From Ailanthus altissimus (taxonomy: Eukaryota > Streptophyta > Magnoliopsida > Sapindales > Simaroubaceae): DNA of 64,000 nucleotides. Both the position numbers and the translations under genes were made by a program. The notes below the pieces were generated by a model that worked only from the letters and a program-made list of their open reading frames with translations, was not told the DNA's origin and made no database searches. The stretch covers positions 2,108,001 through 2,172,000 of the forward strand of contig OX327702.1 in NCBI GenBank assembly GCA_946807835.1, in the 5' to 3' direction. This document shows positions 11,331-22,218 of the stretch, piece by piece; position 1 is the first letter of the stretch; every line of letters begins with the position of its first letter.

Positions 11331-11915
11331 CTACTTTCCTAATAACTTTGAGTTTAATGATGATTTCACATCGCTCATCGTTAAACTCTCTCTGCCGTAG
11401 AGTAGCGTATCAACAAAACTCTCATAGCTCTTGGGGAGTGAACTCAGCAGGATAATTGCTCTATCTTCATCTTCTATCTTGATGTTGATAGACTCAAGAT
11501 CAAGGATGATCTTATTGAAGGCGTCTATATGATCTTTCATCGGCGTCCCCTCTGACATGGACAGCTGATACAACTTCTTCTTTATATGTAGTCTGTTGGC
11601 CAACGATTTTCTCATATAAAGAGAGTCAAGCTTCTTCCAAAGATCTATTACCGTCGTCTCACCTGCTACTTCCCTTAGTACTTCATTGCTCAATGACAGA
11701 ACGATTGTGCTATGAGCATTTTCTTGAATGTCTCTTCTTTCTGCTTCTGCTCTAGATGACTCTAGCGTCTTCTCTTCATCACTAGATGGAGCTGCAGTCT
11801 CCTCTAATGCCGAACCAAGTCTTTGGCTCACCAACAACGCCTTAACCTTCATCTTCCACAGATTAAAGTCATTCGTACCGTTGAATTTCTCTACCTCATA
11901 CTTGGGTATGGCCAT
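11331..11915 (-). pseudogene. Copia gag (capsid region)
   Basis: The 194-codon frame starts MAIPKYEVEKFNG and has the Copia gag core: NLWKMKVKALLVSQRL, WKKLDSLYMRKSLANRLHIKKKLYQLSMSEG and ILLSSLPKSYESF. It forms the particle shell that packages element RNA. The start is the first ATG after the PBS (11933-11944), with only a short leader. It ends at TAG 11331-11333. The same frame continues as AEGNVKSLSVKGRPSYRDG into the zinc knuckle of module A, so the stop is probably a Gln-to-stop mutation in a single gag-pol ORF, although a suppressible gag-pol stop cannot be excluded. Confidence 0.92.
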
Positions 11916-11932
11916 ATTTTCTTAGAACCAAA

Positions 11933-11944
11933 GCTCTGATACCA
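11933..11944 (-). other. Primer binding site, tRNA-iMet type
   Basis: The plus strand reads gctctgatacca; on the element strand it is tggtatcagagc, the complement of the 3' end of plant initiator tRNA-Met. It lies three bases inside the 5' LTR end at 11948. Confidence 0.92.
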
Positions 11945-11947
11945 GTT

Positions 11948-12678
11948 TGTTGAAGCGGAAACACACAAACAAGCTAAACAATTCACCCAAGTAATATAAT
12001 AATGCAGAACAAGTTATTAAGAAATAAAAGAGAGAAAGGGTAGAAGAAGAACACACAAAGAATTACGTGGTTCGGCAACTTGCCTACATCCACGGCGGAT
12101 CAAGATCACACTCTTCTCTTATTATGAATCACAAGGCAACCACAAAGTATGCCTATTACAAGAAAGATCACAAAGAAAACTCTCTCTTACTCTCTAAGGA
12201 TTTTCTCTCACAAAGAACCACTAAGAATAATCACTAAGATTATTGTTGATCACCAAGATCTCTCTAAGATCACAAAGATCTCACTAACTTGATCACAAAG
12301 ATTGTCAAGATCACAAAGATATGTTTACAAGCCAATTGATAGCCTTTATATAGGCCTTGGGACGTCCTAGGTATTCCTTATACGTGTGGGAGTCGTATTA
12401 GGGAGTCCTAAAGTAAGTGGGAGACGAAATTAGGAAGTTTCCTAATTTCGGGATACTGTTCCCGCGTCCAGCGCTGGCGCACTTCTGCTGAGCGCTGCGG
12501 CGCTGAGTGTTCTGTTCTGGTGCTGCGACGCCCACTCCTGGTCATCGCGGCGCTGGTCGCATGATGTGCCTTCTCATTTTTTGTCTCCTTTCACGTCCGT
12601 CTTCCATCCGTATGCACCCTACACACTTGACTTGATTCCCAAATCATATTCTAATGATTTTTAATCAATATTCTCACA
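11948..12678 (-). repeat. Copia element 5' LTR
   Basis: The 731-bp LTR pairs with 1825-2604. Its shortened GC-palindrome cluster is at about 12468-12556. The 'tagcctttatataggcc' stretch at about 12340-12360 contains TATATA on both strands and is a candidate core promoter for minus-strand transcription. Confidence 0.93.
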
Positions 12679-14820
12679 ATTTTTATTTCAAAAGTCTATT
12701 TTGATTCACAAGAGGTGAATGCAGAAGACATTTTCAATTATTTGATTTGAGTAAAATTAAGTATTTTTTTAAAAATAAAACTTTTCTTTCTCTTTAAAAC
12801 TTTTTATTTGAAAATAAAAAATATTTTCAATATACTTATTGTATATATTGCAAAAAATAAAGGAATTTTTTTAATAATACTCTTTATTTTAATAGACATA
12901 AAATTTTAATTTTTTTAATTATAAACAAAAGAGTTATAATTGAACCTTTGCATACTTTGCCTCTCTTCTAATTTAATTTTTTTTTTCATTTGATTAATAA
13001 TTATGTTACGATAAACATTAATAAAATAAGAATATATTATAAACAATTGATAGATATCATAAAAAATAGATAAAAATATCTTAAAAATCTAAAAATTCAA
13101 CAAAAATTATCGATCCTCGATGCAAGTTGTGACTGCCCAAGGTTACATGTGATGTGCATGTGTCTACATTTCGCGCATAACATTGAATGCTCACATTGCG
13201 TGCACTATATATACTGCACAGGTGCATGTGCAATATGCGTCCCGCACCCTTGTGCGTCATGACATGAGCACACTGTGTATAACTTAGGGTTGTTGTGGCC
13301 AATAAGTAATTTTTATTAAATTTTTTAACTTTCAAATTATTTTTTAACTATTTTTTACAATATCTATGTATTTTTATAATATTAACTCATTTTACTAATA
13401 TTTATTATAACATAAAATTATTAATCAGAGAAAAAAATTTTAAAAATAAAAAAGAGAGAGAAAATATGTTTTAAGAATAAAATAATCTAATTTTTAAATT
13501 TTTAATTATAAATAATTAAAAATTTCATATACTGTTAAAAAAGAATAATGCATTAAATAGGGGTTATTTTAAGAAATTTTCCAAATAAATTAAAGAGCGT
13601 GTAAAAGGGGCAGGCTTTTCTTTGGTACTTTAGTGGGCAAAGCAAAAAGTAAATTAACGGCTAGTCCGGCGTTCGGTGCGCCCACAGGACTCGTGCCGTG
13701 AGTTAATAATTTTATTGCCCCAAGAAATTGCTCACAGGACAAATATTTTATTTTATTTTTCTTCTATTAATCAGTTAAACGCACACTTGATTACTGCTTA
13801 AATCGAATCTTTCATTCACTCAACTTTAAAAAAAAAAAAAGAAATGCATATCTTACCCATTAATTAGAGAGACCTGTGCCCCTAAACTAGAATCTATGGT
13901 AAGCATATAGATATTTCACAAAATTTAATGAAATGGTATTATGACAGCTGTGGTAATATGGAAAGAGTGAAGCAGATATGGTGGGCACCAAAATAGTTGT
14001 TATTTGAGAGACTATCCGAGAGAAAAAAAAAGAAAAAAGAAAGACAACGAACTGGAGATAAAGGTCGGCAAAAAAAAACTATCTAAACTAAAAATATTCC
14101 GTGAATTGGTCGATTTCTTTTATTTCAAAAATTATATTCAATTTTATTTAAAAAATATCGAATTGAATTGAAGAGCATAAAAAAATTTACATAAATTTTT
14201 TATAAATTTATTTAATAAATTTTAATTAATTTAGTACTTAAAAATTAGTGGTTATTTTATTTATTTAAATAGATTTTAATTTTATTATTTTTAAAAAATT
14301 ATTTAATTCATAAATTTTTAATTAATTTTGTATTTAAAATTAATATATTTAGTACGTAAACTTGTTTAATTTATAAATTTTAATTATTTAATGTTTAAAA
14401 TTGACGTACATATTTTATTTATTTTTTATATAATTTTAGTATTTTAAAAGTATTTAAAAGAAAAGACTGAATCAATTTAATATAATTTAATTCTATTATA
14501 TAATTGAGTATAATTTAATTTTAAAAATAAAATTTTTAATTTTTTTCAATTTTAAAATACCAAATCAAATTCAAAAAAAGAAAAAAAAAATACCAAATCA
14601 AAACTTACCGTGCGCAACCCAGCGAGGAGACAATCTTGCAAAATGCAAATTAAAATCGTAAGTAAAACTCAAAAACCAGTCCCAAAATACAACTCAATAA
14701 TAAAACACACTTTCCACGGAGCAGCCGCATTCCTCTCTTATCCAACCGCGTGTGTTGTGTGTGTGTGAATGTAACCGGCTTAGCCGGTCACACATGCGCC
14801 CCGTTCCTCCATTATCCCAG
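12679..14820. other. AT-rich intergenic DNA, no gene seen
   Basis: No ORF with recognisable similarity. About 13120-13290 has many gtgcatgtg/tgtgcgtca words of low complexity. About 13620-13740 is a less AT-rich patch. The interval 14100-14560 is almost purely A/T. Confidence 0.6.
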
Positions 14821-14824
14821 TCCC

Positions 14825-14830
14825 TATAAA
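14825..14830 (+). promoter_or_regulatory. TATA box of the 517-aa membrane protein gene
   Basis: TATAAA in the context tccctataaagacc, about 400 bp before the main start codon and 200 bp before the upstream ORF. It sits at the edge of a C-rich, less AT-rich leader, so transcription should begin near 14855-14865. Confidence 0.6.
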
Positions 14831-15025
14831 GACCCTCTCCATCAAAAATCGCGACAAACGCTGCGAAACCGAGCGAGCGGGAGCGAGTCTTACTCTCAAG
14901 GCTAAAACTAGTCACTCAACTCAAACTTAGCAGCTCAGCTGACGATGGCCTCGGCCACGGCGTAAATAACAGAAGAGAATCCCAAGTCTGGCAGTTCCTT
15001 ACATAACCGAAAACCACACACTAAA

Positions 15026-15142
15026 ATGCTTTCCCGTTTTGCCCCTCACATTCCTCTCTATTTCCCAATCTCCCCCTCTCTCTCCCTTTCTAGAACCCTC
15101 GTCGGCGCCAACCACACCTCCGCTCGCTTCTGCTCCCGCTAA
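15026..15142 (+). CDS. Upstream ORF in the leader of the 517-aa gene
   Basis: A 38-codon ORF starts at ATG in caaaATGctt context and ends at TAA, 89 bp before the main ATG. Its predicted product is MLSRFAPHIPLYF...SARFCSR. From memory, Arabidopsis genes I believe to be homologues (At5g01710, At5g03190) are annotated with conserved peptide uORFs, which makes translational control by this uORF plausible. I could not compare the peptides. A six-codon ORF (MASATA) also lies upstream at 14945. If real, the uORF would lower or condition initiation at 15232. Confidence 0.45.
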   Translation: MLSRFAPHIPLYFPISPSLSLSRTLVGANHTSARFCSR

Positions 15143-15231
15143 ACCGACCTTCCTGTCCGTACAAATCCCTATTTTTTTTTGGCTATTTTTGGTAATTAAT
15201 TTTATTACACAAAAAAATTCGATATTCTGAA

Positions 15232-16785
15232 ATGATGGAGCCCACCGTGGGGAAGCCGAGCTTTGTGAGGAATATTCTGGTACGGTTGCTTTTATTCGGC
15301 GTCTTAATCATCCTTGTCCGATTCGCTTACGTCGTCACCATAACCGGCGAATCTTGTGATCTTGGCGACTTTTGTTTCTTCTCTCTGCCGGAGAATCTCA
15401 ACTTCGTCATTGCCGGCGCCGGTTCCGGAGCTTCCTCGGTGACGGCGAACAAGGCCGTCCGATCTAACACGGCGAGCCCCAGCGGCCGCGGCGATCTGTA
15501 CACCAGCAAAGAGTGGATCAAGGCTGTTAATTTCTACTCGTCCGTTTTCCAAGATCTGATTTCGCAAGGCTACCTCTCTCAAAACGCAAAAGCATTGTGC
15601 GTTGAGACTCAGTACGGCCAGGACGTGTTTGCTCTGAAGGAGATTGGTGTCGAGGACTCGGTCGGAATTTTCAAAAAGCAGTCGAAGCCGCTGGTGATTA
15701 AGGGCGAGGGGCATCGGATACCGTTCGGCGATAATACGTTCGATTTCGTCTTCGTCGGTGGGGCCAGGCTGGAGAAATCGTCTAAGCCGTTGGATTTCGC
15801 GGCGGAGATCGTACGGACGCTCAAGCCCGAAGGGTTTGCGGTGGTCCACGTGAGGGCTAAAGATACGTATAGTTTCAATTCTTTTCTTGATTTATTCAAT
15901 TCTTGCAAAGTAGTAAAATCGCATGATATAGATGGATTTGATTCGTCAATGCCTTATATTCGAGAAATTGTATTAAAGAAAGAAGGTGAAATCATTCTTG
16001 GCCGTGTGGGGAATGAACCCGATGGCAATCTGGAAAATAAGTGCTCGGTTCCGGGCTATAAACGAGAATTAGTCCGGAAAGCGGAGCCGTTGATTATGGA
16101 AGAGCCACTGAAGCCGTGGATTACGCTGAAGAGGAATATAAAGAACATAAAGTACTTACCATCAATGGCTGATATAAGTTTCAAGAATAGATATGTGTAT
16201 GTTGATGTTGGAGCTAGGAGTTATGGTTCTAGCATTGGGAGTTGGTTTAAGAAGCAATACCCGAAGCAGAACAAAACTTTCGAAGTGTATGCGATTGAGG
16301 CGGATAAAACGTTTTATGAAGAGTATAAGGTGAAGAAAGGGGTTAAGTTGTTGCCTTATGCAGCTTGGGTGAGGAATGAGACGTTGTCGTTTGAGATTAA
16401 TCATGATCCAGGTCAGGAAGAGGAGGTGGTTAAAGGCAGGGGAATGGGGAGGATTCAGCCTGTGCAGCAGTCGTTATTTGATGGTGAAGTGGATAGGATT
16501 CAGGGGTTTGATTTTGCGGATTGGTTGAAGAAGACAGTGACTGATAAGGATTTTGTGGTGATGAAAATGGATGTGGAAGGGACTGAATTTGATTTGATTC
16601 CGAGACTGTTTGAGACTGGGGCAATTTGTTTGATTGACGAGATCTTTCTTGAATGTCATTACAACAGGTGGCAGAGATGTTGCCCTGGGCAAAGGAGTCC
16701 AAAGTATGAGAAGACGTATGAGCAATGCTTGGAGTTGTTTACTTCTCTCAGACAAAGTGGTGTTCTTGTTCATCAATGGTGGTGA
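15232..16785 (+). CDS. Membrane-anchored methyltransferase/FkbM-domain protein, 517 aa
   Basis: Single-exon gene. Residues about 13-37 form one hydrophobic segment after a short basic N-terminus (signal anchor, type II topology). Residues about 120-210 resemble a type-11 methyltransferase fold (ALCVETQYGQD; FGDNTFDFVFVGG; EIVRTLKPEGFAVVHV). Its glycine-rich SAM loop is poorly conserved, so this half may be inactive. Residues about 320-475 match the FkbM methyltransferase pattern: YVDVGA (SAM motif I), YAIEAD (acidic motif II) and KMDVEGTEFDLIPRL. The C-terminus is Cys/Trp-rich (WQRCCPG). Such plant proteins are probably Golgi or endomembrane methyltransferases, but substrate and reaction are unknown to me. 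The start is the first of two adjacent ATGs (15232, 15235), and the hydrophobic anchor follows either. A TATA box lies at 14825 and a uORF at 15026. The 5' half of the gene is GC-rich relative to the flanks, as expected for a real coding region. Confidence 0.93.
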   Translation: MMEPTVGKPSFVRNILVRLLLFGVLIILVRFAYVVTITGESCDLGDFCFFSLPENLNFVIAGAGSGASSVTANKAVRSNTASPSGRGDLYTSKEWIKAVNFYSSVFQDLISQGYLSQNAKALCVETQYGQDVFALKEIGVEDSVGIFKKQSKPLVIKGEGHRIPFGDNTFDFVFVGGARLEKSSKPLDFAAEIVRTLKPEGFAVVHVRAKDTYSFNSFLDLFNSCKVVKSHDIDGFDSSMPYIREIVLKKEGEIILGRVGNEPDGNLENKCSVPGYKRELVRKAEPLIMEEPLKPWITLKRNIKNIKYLPSMADISFKNRYVYVDVGARSYGSSIGSWFKKQYPKQNKTFEVYAIEADKTFYEEYKVKKGVKLLPYAAWVRNETLSFEINHDPGQEEEVVKGRGMGRIQPVQQSLFDGEVDRIQGFDFADWLKKTVTDKDFVVMKMDVEGTEFDLIPRLFETGAICLIDEIFLECHYNRWQRCCPGQRSPKYEKTYEQCLELFTSLRQSGVLVHQWW

Positions 16786-17712
16786 CCAGTAATGGTTTCT
16801 AACTAGTCTCTGTAATTTTTTTTCCCCCTTAAACCAATAGGTCTGTTTTTTATTTTACAGTTGAAGTGTTTGGATATTTTTTCATTTTATAGAAATTTCC
16901 TTCGGTTCAGATTTCTTTTGTTGTAAGAATTGCTACAAATGAAAATTTCATTTCTTCAGTACTCTTCATTTGACATATTATTTATGGGGTGTAGAGTTGA
17001 AACTTCAATGTGCATTTTTTGTTAGGCATAAATTCCGGAGAGTGTTCCAATTTGATTTAGGTAACGAATATCAAGTCCTCTCTCAGCATCTTGAATTCAG
17101 TCTTGATTGTAAAGTTGTAAGATACAAGTATTGTATTGTTTGAAGAATGAGTTGTTCTGGGTTCTTTTTAGTTTTGGCACTAACTGTTTTCAGGGTGATG
17201 GCATGGGGAGATCGACTTTGCAGTTTGCACAAATTTGTTCTTGTAGCGATTTCCTGCTGGTAATATTTCGCATTTGCGTTGAATGGATAGTTACTACTTG
17301 TAATGAAAAGGAGGGCATGTCTGTGTTAACTTGTACGATATCTAATTGCAATTACAAGCAGTGCTTGGAACAGTAATAAGACATGAATTTGAATGCATGT
17401 CTATCAGATCCATGGGAGCAAGTGGCTCTCCAACTTTCAAAGCGTTTCAATTCGGCACCAGTGGGTGATCTAAGTAGTAGTTGGTTTGACTGATAAGACC
17501 TCATTTTGGGTGGGCACAATATTTACTCTGGAGATTAGATTGAATTTCGTAGAAGCATTTTCATCAAAATTTACTGTAACAATGAGCCCAATAAAGACAT
17601 TGAACTGAGTCAAATCGTGAGCGGACAACTCTTATCATTTTAGGTGGTGGGTGCAATTAACAGCTTTTGCTATTAAAAAGAAAATCATCATTGGTCGGTT
17701 GGGGTTTGTTAG
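16786..17712 (+). other. 3' flank of the 517-aa gene, no further gene seen
   Basis: Probable 3' UTR followed by spacer. The T-rich stretch to about 17000 is consistent with polyadenylation signals, but no AATAAA is clear-cut. A short open frame at 17131-17376 shows no recognisable domain. Confidence 0.5.
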
Positions 17713-17935
17713 GGGATATTAACACTGTCACCCCTGAGGTTAGTACAAATTATATTTTAATGGTAATTTTAATTTTAATTATATTATTATCTCTTTACTT
17801 AATTAAAAATACAAAATTGTAAGTCTTAATTTTATTACATAAATAATTAAAATATACTTAAAAAGTAATTAAAATCAAAGTTACAGTCAAAATATAATTT
17901 GTGCTAACCTAAGGGGGTAACAATGTTAATATCCC
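17713..17935. mobile_element. MITE-like element with long terminal inverted repeats
   Basis: The 223-bp element starts gggatattaacactgtcacccc, and its right end is the near-perfect inverse (ggtaacaatgttaatatccc). Inverted identity extends about 70-90 bp inward from each end, so almost all of it can fold into one hairpin. No coding capacity and no convincing target-site duplication. A non-autonomous DNA transposon is the best reading. Confidence 0.75.
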
Positions 17936-18776
17936 TTTTTATTACGTTTAGCCAGCACCCATTTTCGTTCACGAGAGTGTCGCTGCTGATAATTACATTT
18001 CATGATTAATAATGACAAGAAGTTATTATCATCGTTAAGAATTAGATGAAAGAATGCAACTAGACTAATGTGACGATAACTTTTTTTTTTTCAATTGGGA
18101 TCAACTCAGACAATATCACTGCTGCTGATAAAACATATCACAATTATCACAATTAGGATGAAATCAAAGAGTGCGACAAGATTAATATAAACATAATTAA
18201 GTTAATTGGGCATCTTGACTAGTGGGATTCTAATTGTTTTTTTTAATACTGATATATTTTTAGAAAAATTTACTAAGTATGTAAAAATTTGTGGGGATTT
18301 AACTCAGAATAGAATTTTGGTGTAGATGTTTTGAGCTATAAATGGCTCAAATTAAAACTCATAAAAACCTCAATCTCCCCCCGTAATAATTGAGGAAAAT
18401 GTCTTGTATTATGTTAATAATGAACTATAATTGTTAATACTAACATAAATGGATGTAAATTTATTGGTTTTTCAACAAGAAAATATAGGGATTTTGTTTT
18501 TTTTGGAGAAAACTCCATTATTCCCTAAATTGTTTTTATACATACTACTTCTTTCTCGAGTTTTTTGAACTATCGAGGATTTCTAAGAAAAAAAAAAAGT
18601 ATATACGAAAAACTTAAAAAGATAATAGTAAAATTTTCTCATATTGTTCATTCATTTCTCTTTAGATATAGTGTTAAATGTTGCAAAAAAAGTAAAAAAA
18701 AATTACTGAATACACTTAAAAAAAAAATTGGCAAATTCTTCAAATCAGTAATGTACACAAAAAAAAAGAAGAGTTA

Positions 18777-18824
<48 letters not shown>

Positions 18825-19617
18825 CATTTAAAATAAATAAATTTAAACTTATTTGTAATTTCCCTACAAGTGAAATTTGAATTATAAATATTTTTATGCC
18901 AACCTTGATGTAGTTAAAATAACTAAAATAGAATTAAAAAAAAGGAAATTGACTTGGATTTCATATATTTTCTGATATGATTCACTGAAAATCGTTGGAA
19001 AGTGAAATCATTTTTTTAATATATAAGGATTTTCCCATCTGTAAACTCATTTTATATACACACAAAATATGTTTCTATACTTGTAATTAAGAGTGAGATA
19101 AAATAAGATAAAAGAGGGTAATTTAATCACTGTAAAATTTTTTTTATTAAAAACAATGTTGTCCCCTATTATTTTGGGAGCGAAAAGAGCTCTTTTGACT
19201 TTACATGGGTTAAGAGATTAGCACGTCGACAATTCATAGAACAAACTCATTGAGATACAAACGAGGAACACGCCGTTTTTTTTTCTTAAAATCAACATAA
19301 GATTGTTTCTAAAATCTTCCTTCTTAAAGAAAAAAATAGAAAAGGAAAGAGAAAAAAAAAAAAAAAACATGTACCATGATTGGTTCCTTTTCTTGTTCTT
19401 TCCTTCTTCTTCTTCTTCTTCCTCATGTCTTTTCTAAATAAATGTTGTTTCATATACGTTTATTAATTATATACCAACCCCATCACCTTGATTTTCCCTC
19501 CTTTTCCCTCTTTCATGCATTTGAGCCATTTGGGTCCCAAGAAAATTCCCATTTTCCTGGAAAATAACTGGGAATTTGTCGGGCTCTAGTGGGAGTTTCT
19601 TGTGGGTGTGCTCTAAA
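17936..19617. other. Spacer and 5' region of the PP2C gene
   Basis: AT-rich spacer with homopolymer runs, a (TA)n microsatellite at about 18781-18821, and a T/C-rich tract at about 19385-19425 typical of plant leaders. The transcript start of the PP2C gene should lie within the last few hundred bases, but no clear TATA box could be chosen. Confidence 0.5.
18780..18821. repeat. (TA)n microsatellite
   Basis: About 20 uninterrupted TA dinucleotides. Confidence 0.95.
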
Positions 19618-22218
19618 ATGGGAGGCTGTTGTAGTATCAATATCAAGTGTGGAAGGTCTATGGAGGAGGAAATGGAATACGATGAATGTCAAAATAAGAC
19701 TGATGAGGAAGATGATCATAATGCCATAATTGGTGATCATGGCGCCATTGTCAGATTAAGAGGATGTTCTAATAACATATCAATGTTCACACAACAAGGA
19801 AGAAAAGGTATCAATCAAGATGCCTTGACAGTTTGGGAGGTAATTAATTCTTTGTTTTTCATATCAACTTGTCAATATATTTAATTTCAGAATAAGTAAT
19901 TCCATATTCTATTTTGCTGGATTATTTGATTGTATTTCTACTGTTAGTTTACAAATTTCTGATCGACTAAATTTCTTGCCTGGTAAACGTGAATTATGGA
20001 GTCATCAAATTTTTTTTTTGCCAACTATTTAAGATTTTCATAATTGTGATGTTCAATTTGGTGTAGGCTTTTTGTTTTTTTTTTTTAATTAGCTATTCTA
20101 TCTTTACCTGTTATATATTTATTTAATTTTGCCTACAATGACATGAATTTTGAAGTTCCTAATTCCAGTTATGGTTCAATGTATGACTTAGCATTCGATC
20201 TCTTGCGCATTTGAAACAAGACAGTGATTTGCAAAAGTTGTAACAGATGGAAATTAACATCTAATCTTGATTCAGAACTTTACTGGTGATAAAGATACAG
20301 TCTTCTGCGGAGTGTTTGATGGTCATGGTCCGGCGGGTCACAAGATTGCTCGTTATGCGCGTGACAATTTACCTTCAAAACTCTCTTCAGCAATCAAACA
20401 GTTGCGGATCAACGATCGTCTGAGAGGTGATGATAACAGTGGTAGTGCCAAGTGGAGGCAAAATCAGCTGTTTCGTTTCTTCGAAGCCAGCTTCGTTACA
20501 TCTTTCGAAGAACTTGATAAACAACTTGGCTTGGAGTCCGCAATGGACAGCTATTGCAGTGGCACAACAGCTGTAAATATCATCAAAAAGGTACTATCAT
20601 GCCCTTCGAAAACTCTCAAGCGTGAACATTTGTATTTTTTAAAATGTGGACGTATAAACAGTTCAATTCTCTGAAGACATTCACATTTTAAAAAGTTGTA
20701 GACGTCTGGATTAGAGGACTCATCAGACCTTTTTCTTTTCCAGGTTAATTTAATCGGTTAAGATAATTTGATTATATTTGTTCCCGTTGGTTCTTTTCAA
20801 TTTTTAGGGAGACCACTTGATAATTGCCAACTTAGGTGATTCTCGAGCTGTTCTTTGCACTAGAGATCAATTCAACCAACTCGTTCCCGTCCAACTCACA
20901 ACCGACTTGAAACCTGATATTGCAAGTAGGTGTTGATCGTTAATCGTCTCAAAAGCTTGATTAATTTAATTAGTGTAATGGGTGTTAGATAATCTTAGTT
21001 CTTTTTGATGTTAATGATCAGGTGAAGCTGAAAGAATTAGGAGCTGTCAAGGCAGAGTTTTTGCACTGGATGAAGAACCAGAGGTGTACAGAATATGGAT
21101 GCCTGATGATGACTGCCCTGGTCTAGCCATGGCAAGGGCTTTTGGAGATTTCTGCCTGAAGGATCATGGCCTCATCTCAATTCCTGAAGTTTCTTACAGA
21201 AAACTTACAAGAGATGATGAGTTTGTGGTTCTAGCAACTGACGGGGTAAGAACAAGGCATAACCCAAGTTCTTTATCTATTAACAATAGCCAAAAATTAG
21301 TTCTTGCAAGTTTAGGCCCGGTTTGGAAACATGGCGTTTTAAGTTTTTGAAATTATATTTGTTCTGAAATGGAAGCATTAGCTCTCAAGTAAATGGGTGT
21401 TGGTGAACATAATTTTTACAACTCAACTTTTTCTTTTAAAATATGGGTAATGTAAGTTTTTTTAATCAAATAATTTGTAGGGTAAAATCAACTTTTTCTT
21501 TTGCTACTACCTTTTTCAAATTATGCAGAAACACAATAATCGCAGACAAAGACTTTGATTTTGTACTAAAAAATATCTAGAAAGCCTATGATCTTTGATA
21601 TCATAGTTGAAAGAACAAGATAATTTGCTTGCGAAATACATGATTGCATAAGAAAGCTCATTATATACAGTTTACTATATTGGATTTCTTGGAGTTGTAA
21701 ACTTACCCTCTCTAGTAGATCTACTAGGTTATGTAAAACCCTAAAAATTGAAACTATTGCCTTTTTTGCAGGTATGGGATGTGTTAACAAACATGGAGGT
21801 CGTAAGGACAGTTACACAAGCAAGTAAGCGAGAAATGGCATCTAAAATGGTGATCAATCGAGCTGTTCGAGCATGGAGAACAAAATACCCAGGTTCCAAG
21901 ATTGATGATTGTGCAGTGATATGCCTGTTCTTCGGAAGAAAAACTCTTTTAACCAAGTCCATATCAAACTTCAGCTACAGTGGCTGCAGCGTAAGCGTAA
22001 GTCACTTGGATGCCTCTGTCAATAGCTGTAGATCCCTCGGAAGCCGCACGGAGCCAGCAGATTCTCTGAATGGCAAAAGGATGAAGCTGGAAGATTACAG
22101 TGCTCTTAAAGGAGTAAGTAGAGTTAATTCTCTAGTGAAGCTTCCTCGATATAAGCGCGGTTTGAGTCTGAGAAGATCATCATCATCAGGAACGCGGGTT
22201 GGTGAAGATATCATGTAG
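19618..22218 (+). CDS. Protein phosphatase 2C (plant clade-E type), five exons, 441 aa
   Basis: Exons 19618-19839, 20276-20590, 20808-20925, 21022-21245 and 21772-22218, all with GT-AG borders, give one 441-codon frame. PPM/PP2C Ser/Thr phosphatase motifs in order: GRKGINQDA (61-69), VFDGHGP with metal ligands D89/G90, CSGTTAV (168-174), NLGDSRAV (187-194), MARAFGDF (255-262), ATDGVWD (290-296; D292) and the final IDDCAV (337-342; D339). All expected Mg/Mn-binding aspartates are present, so it should be active. It begins MGGCCS: Gly2 plus Cys4/Cys5 predicts N-myristoylation and palmitoylation, hence plasma-membrane attachment, as in many clade-E members. The N-terminal leader before the catalytic domain is short and acidic (EEEMEYDE). 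The C-terminal tail after about residue 350 is basic and Ser-rich. Clade assignment rests on motif wording from memory, and the physiological substrate is unknown. Confidence 0.95.

Larger units (their letters stand above)
1825..12678 (-). mobile_element. Ty1/Copia LTR retrotransposon with both LTRs, internally expanded and degenerate
   Basis: The complete element lies on the minus strand: 5' LTR 11948-12678, tRNA-iMet primer binding site 11933-11944, gag, one long gag-pol frame, polypurine tract 2605-2616 and 3' LTR 1825-2604. The LTRs run TGTGAGAATA...TTCAACA in element orientation. The order gag, zinc knuckle, protease, integrase, RT, RNase H is diagnostic of Copia rather than Gypsy. Flanking pentamers are gtttt (1820-1824) and atttt (12679-12683), an imperfect target-site duplication. 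The frame is broken by several stop codons, and an unrelated LTR is inserted at 6330-8809, so the copy should not be autonomous. Without that insertion it is about 8.4 kb. Much of that length comes from a four-fold 924-bp internal array, since a typical element of this kind is about 5 kb. The LTRs have clearly diverged, so this is not a very recent insertion. Confidence 0.95.

Noticed and set aside
1825..12678. An endogenous virus
   Set aside because: Domain order and the tRNA-iMet PBS are those of a Copia LTR retrotransposon, and no envelope or movement protein is present.
13081..13335. 84-codon minus-strand frame
   Set aside because: Composition follows repeated gtgcatgtg words; no domain, no neighbouring splice or promoter signals.
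14694..14915. Minus-strand frame at the promoter of the 517-aa gene
   Set aside because: Overlaps the TATA box and leader of a well-supported gene; no domain.
15304..15849. Long minus-strand open frame opposite the 517-aa gene
   Set aside because: It is the antisense shadow of a GC-rich coding region with no domain of its own. The same applies to the minus-strand frames at 15609-15908 and 16162-16776.
17131..17376. 81-codon plus-strand frame after the 517-aa gene
   Set aside because: No domain recognised; likely chance or 3' UTR.
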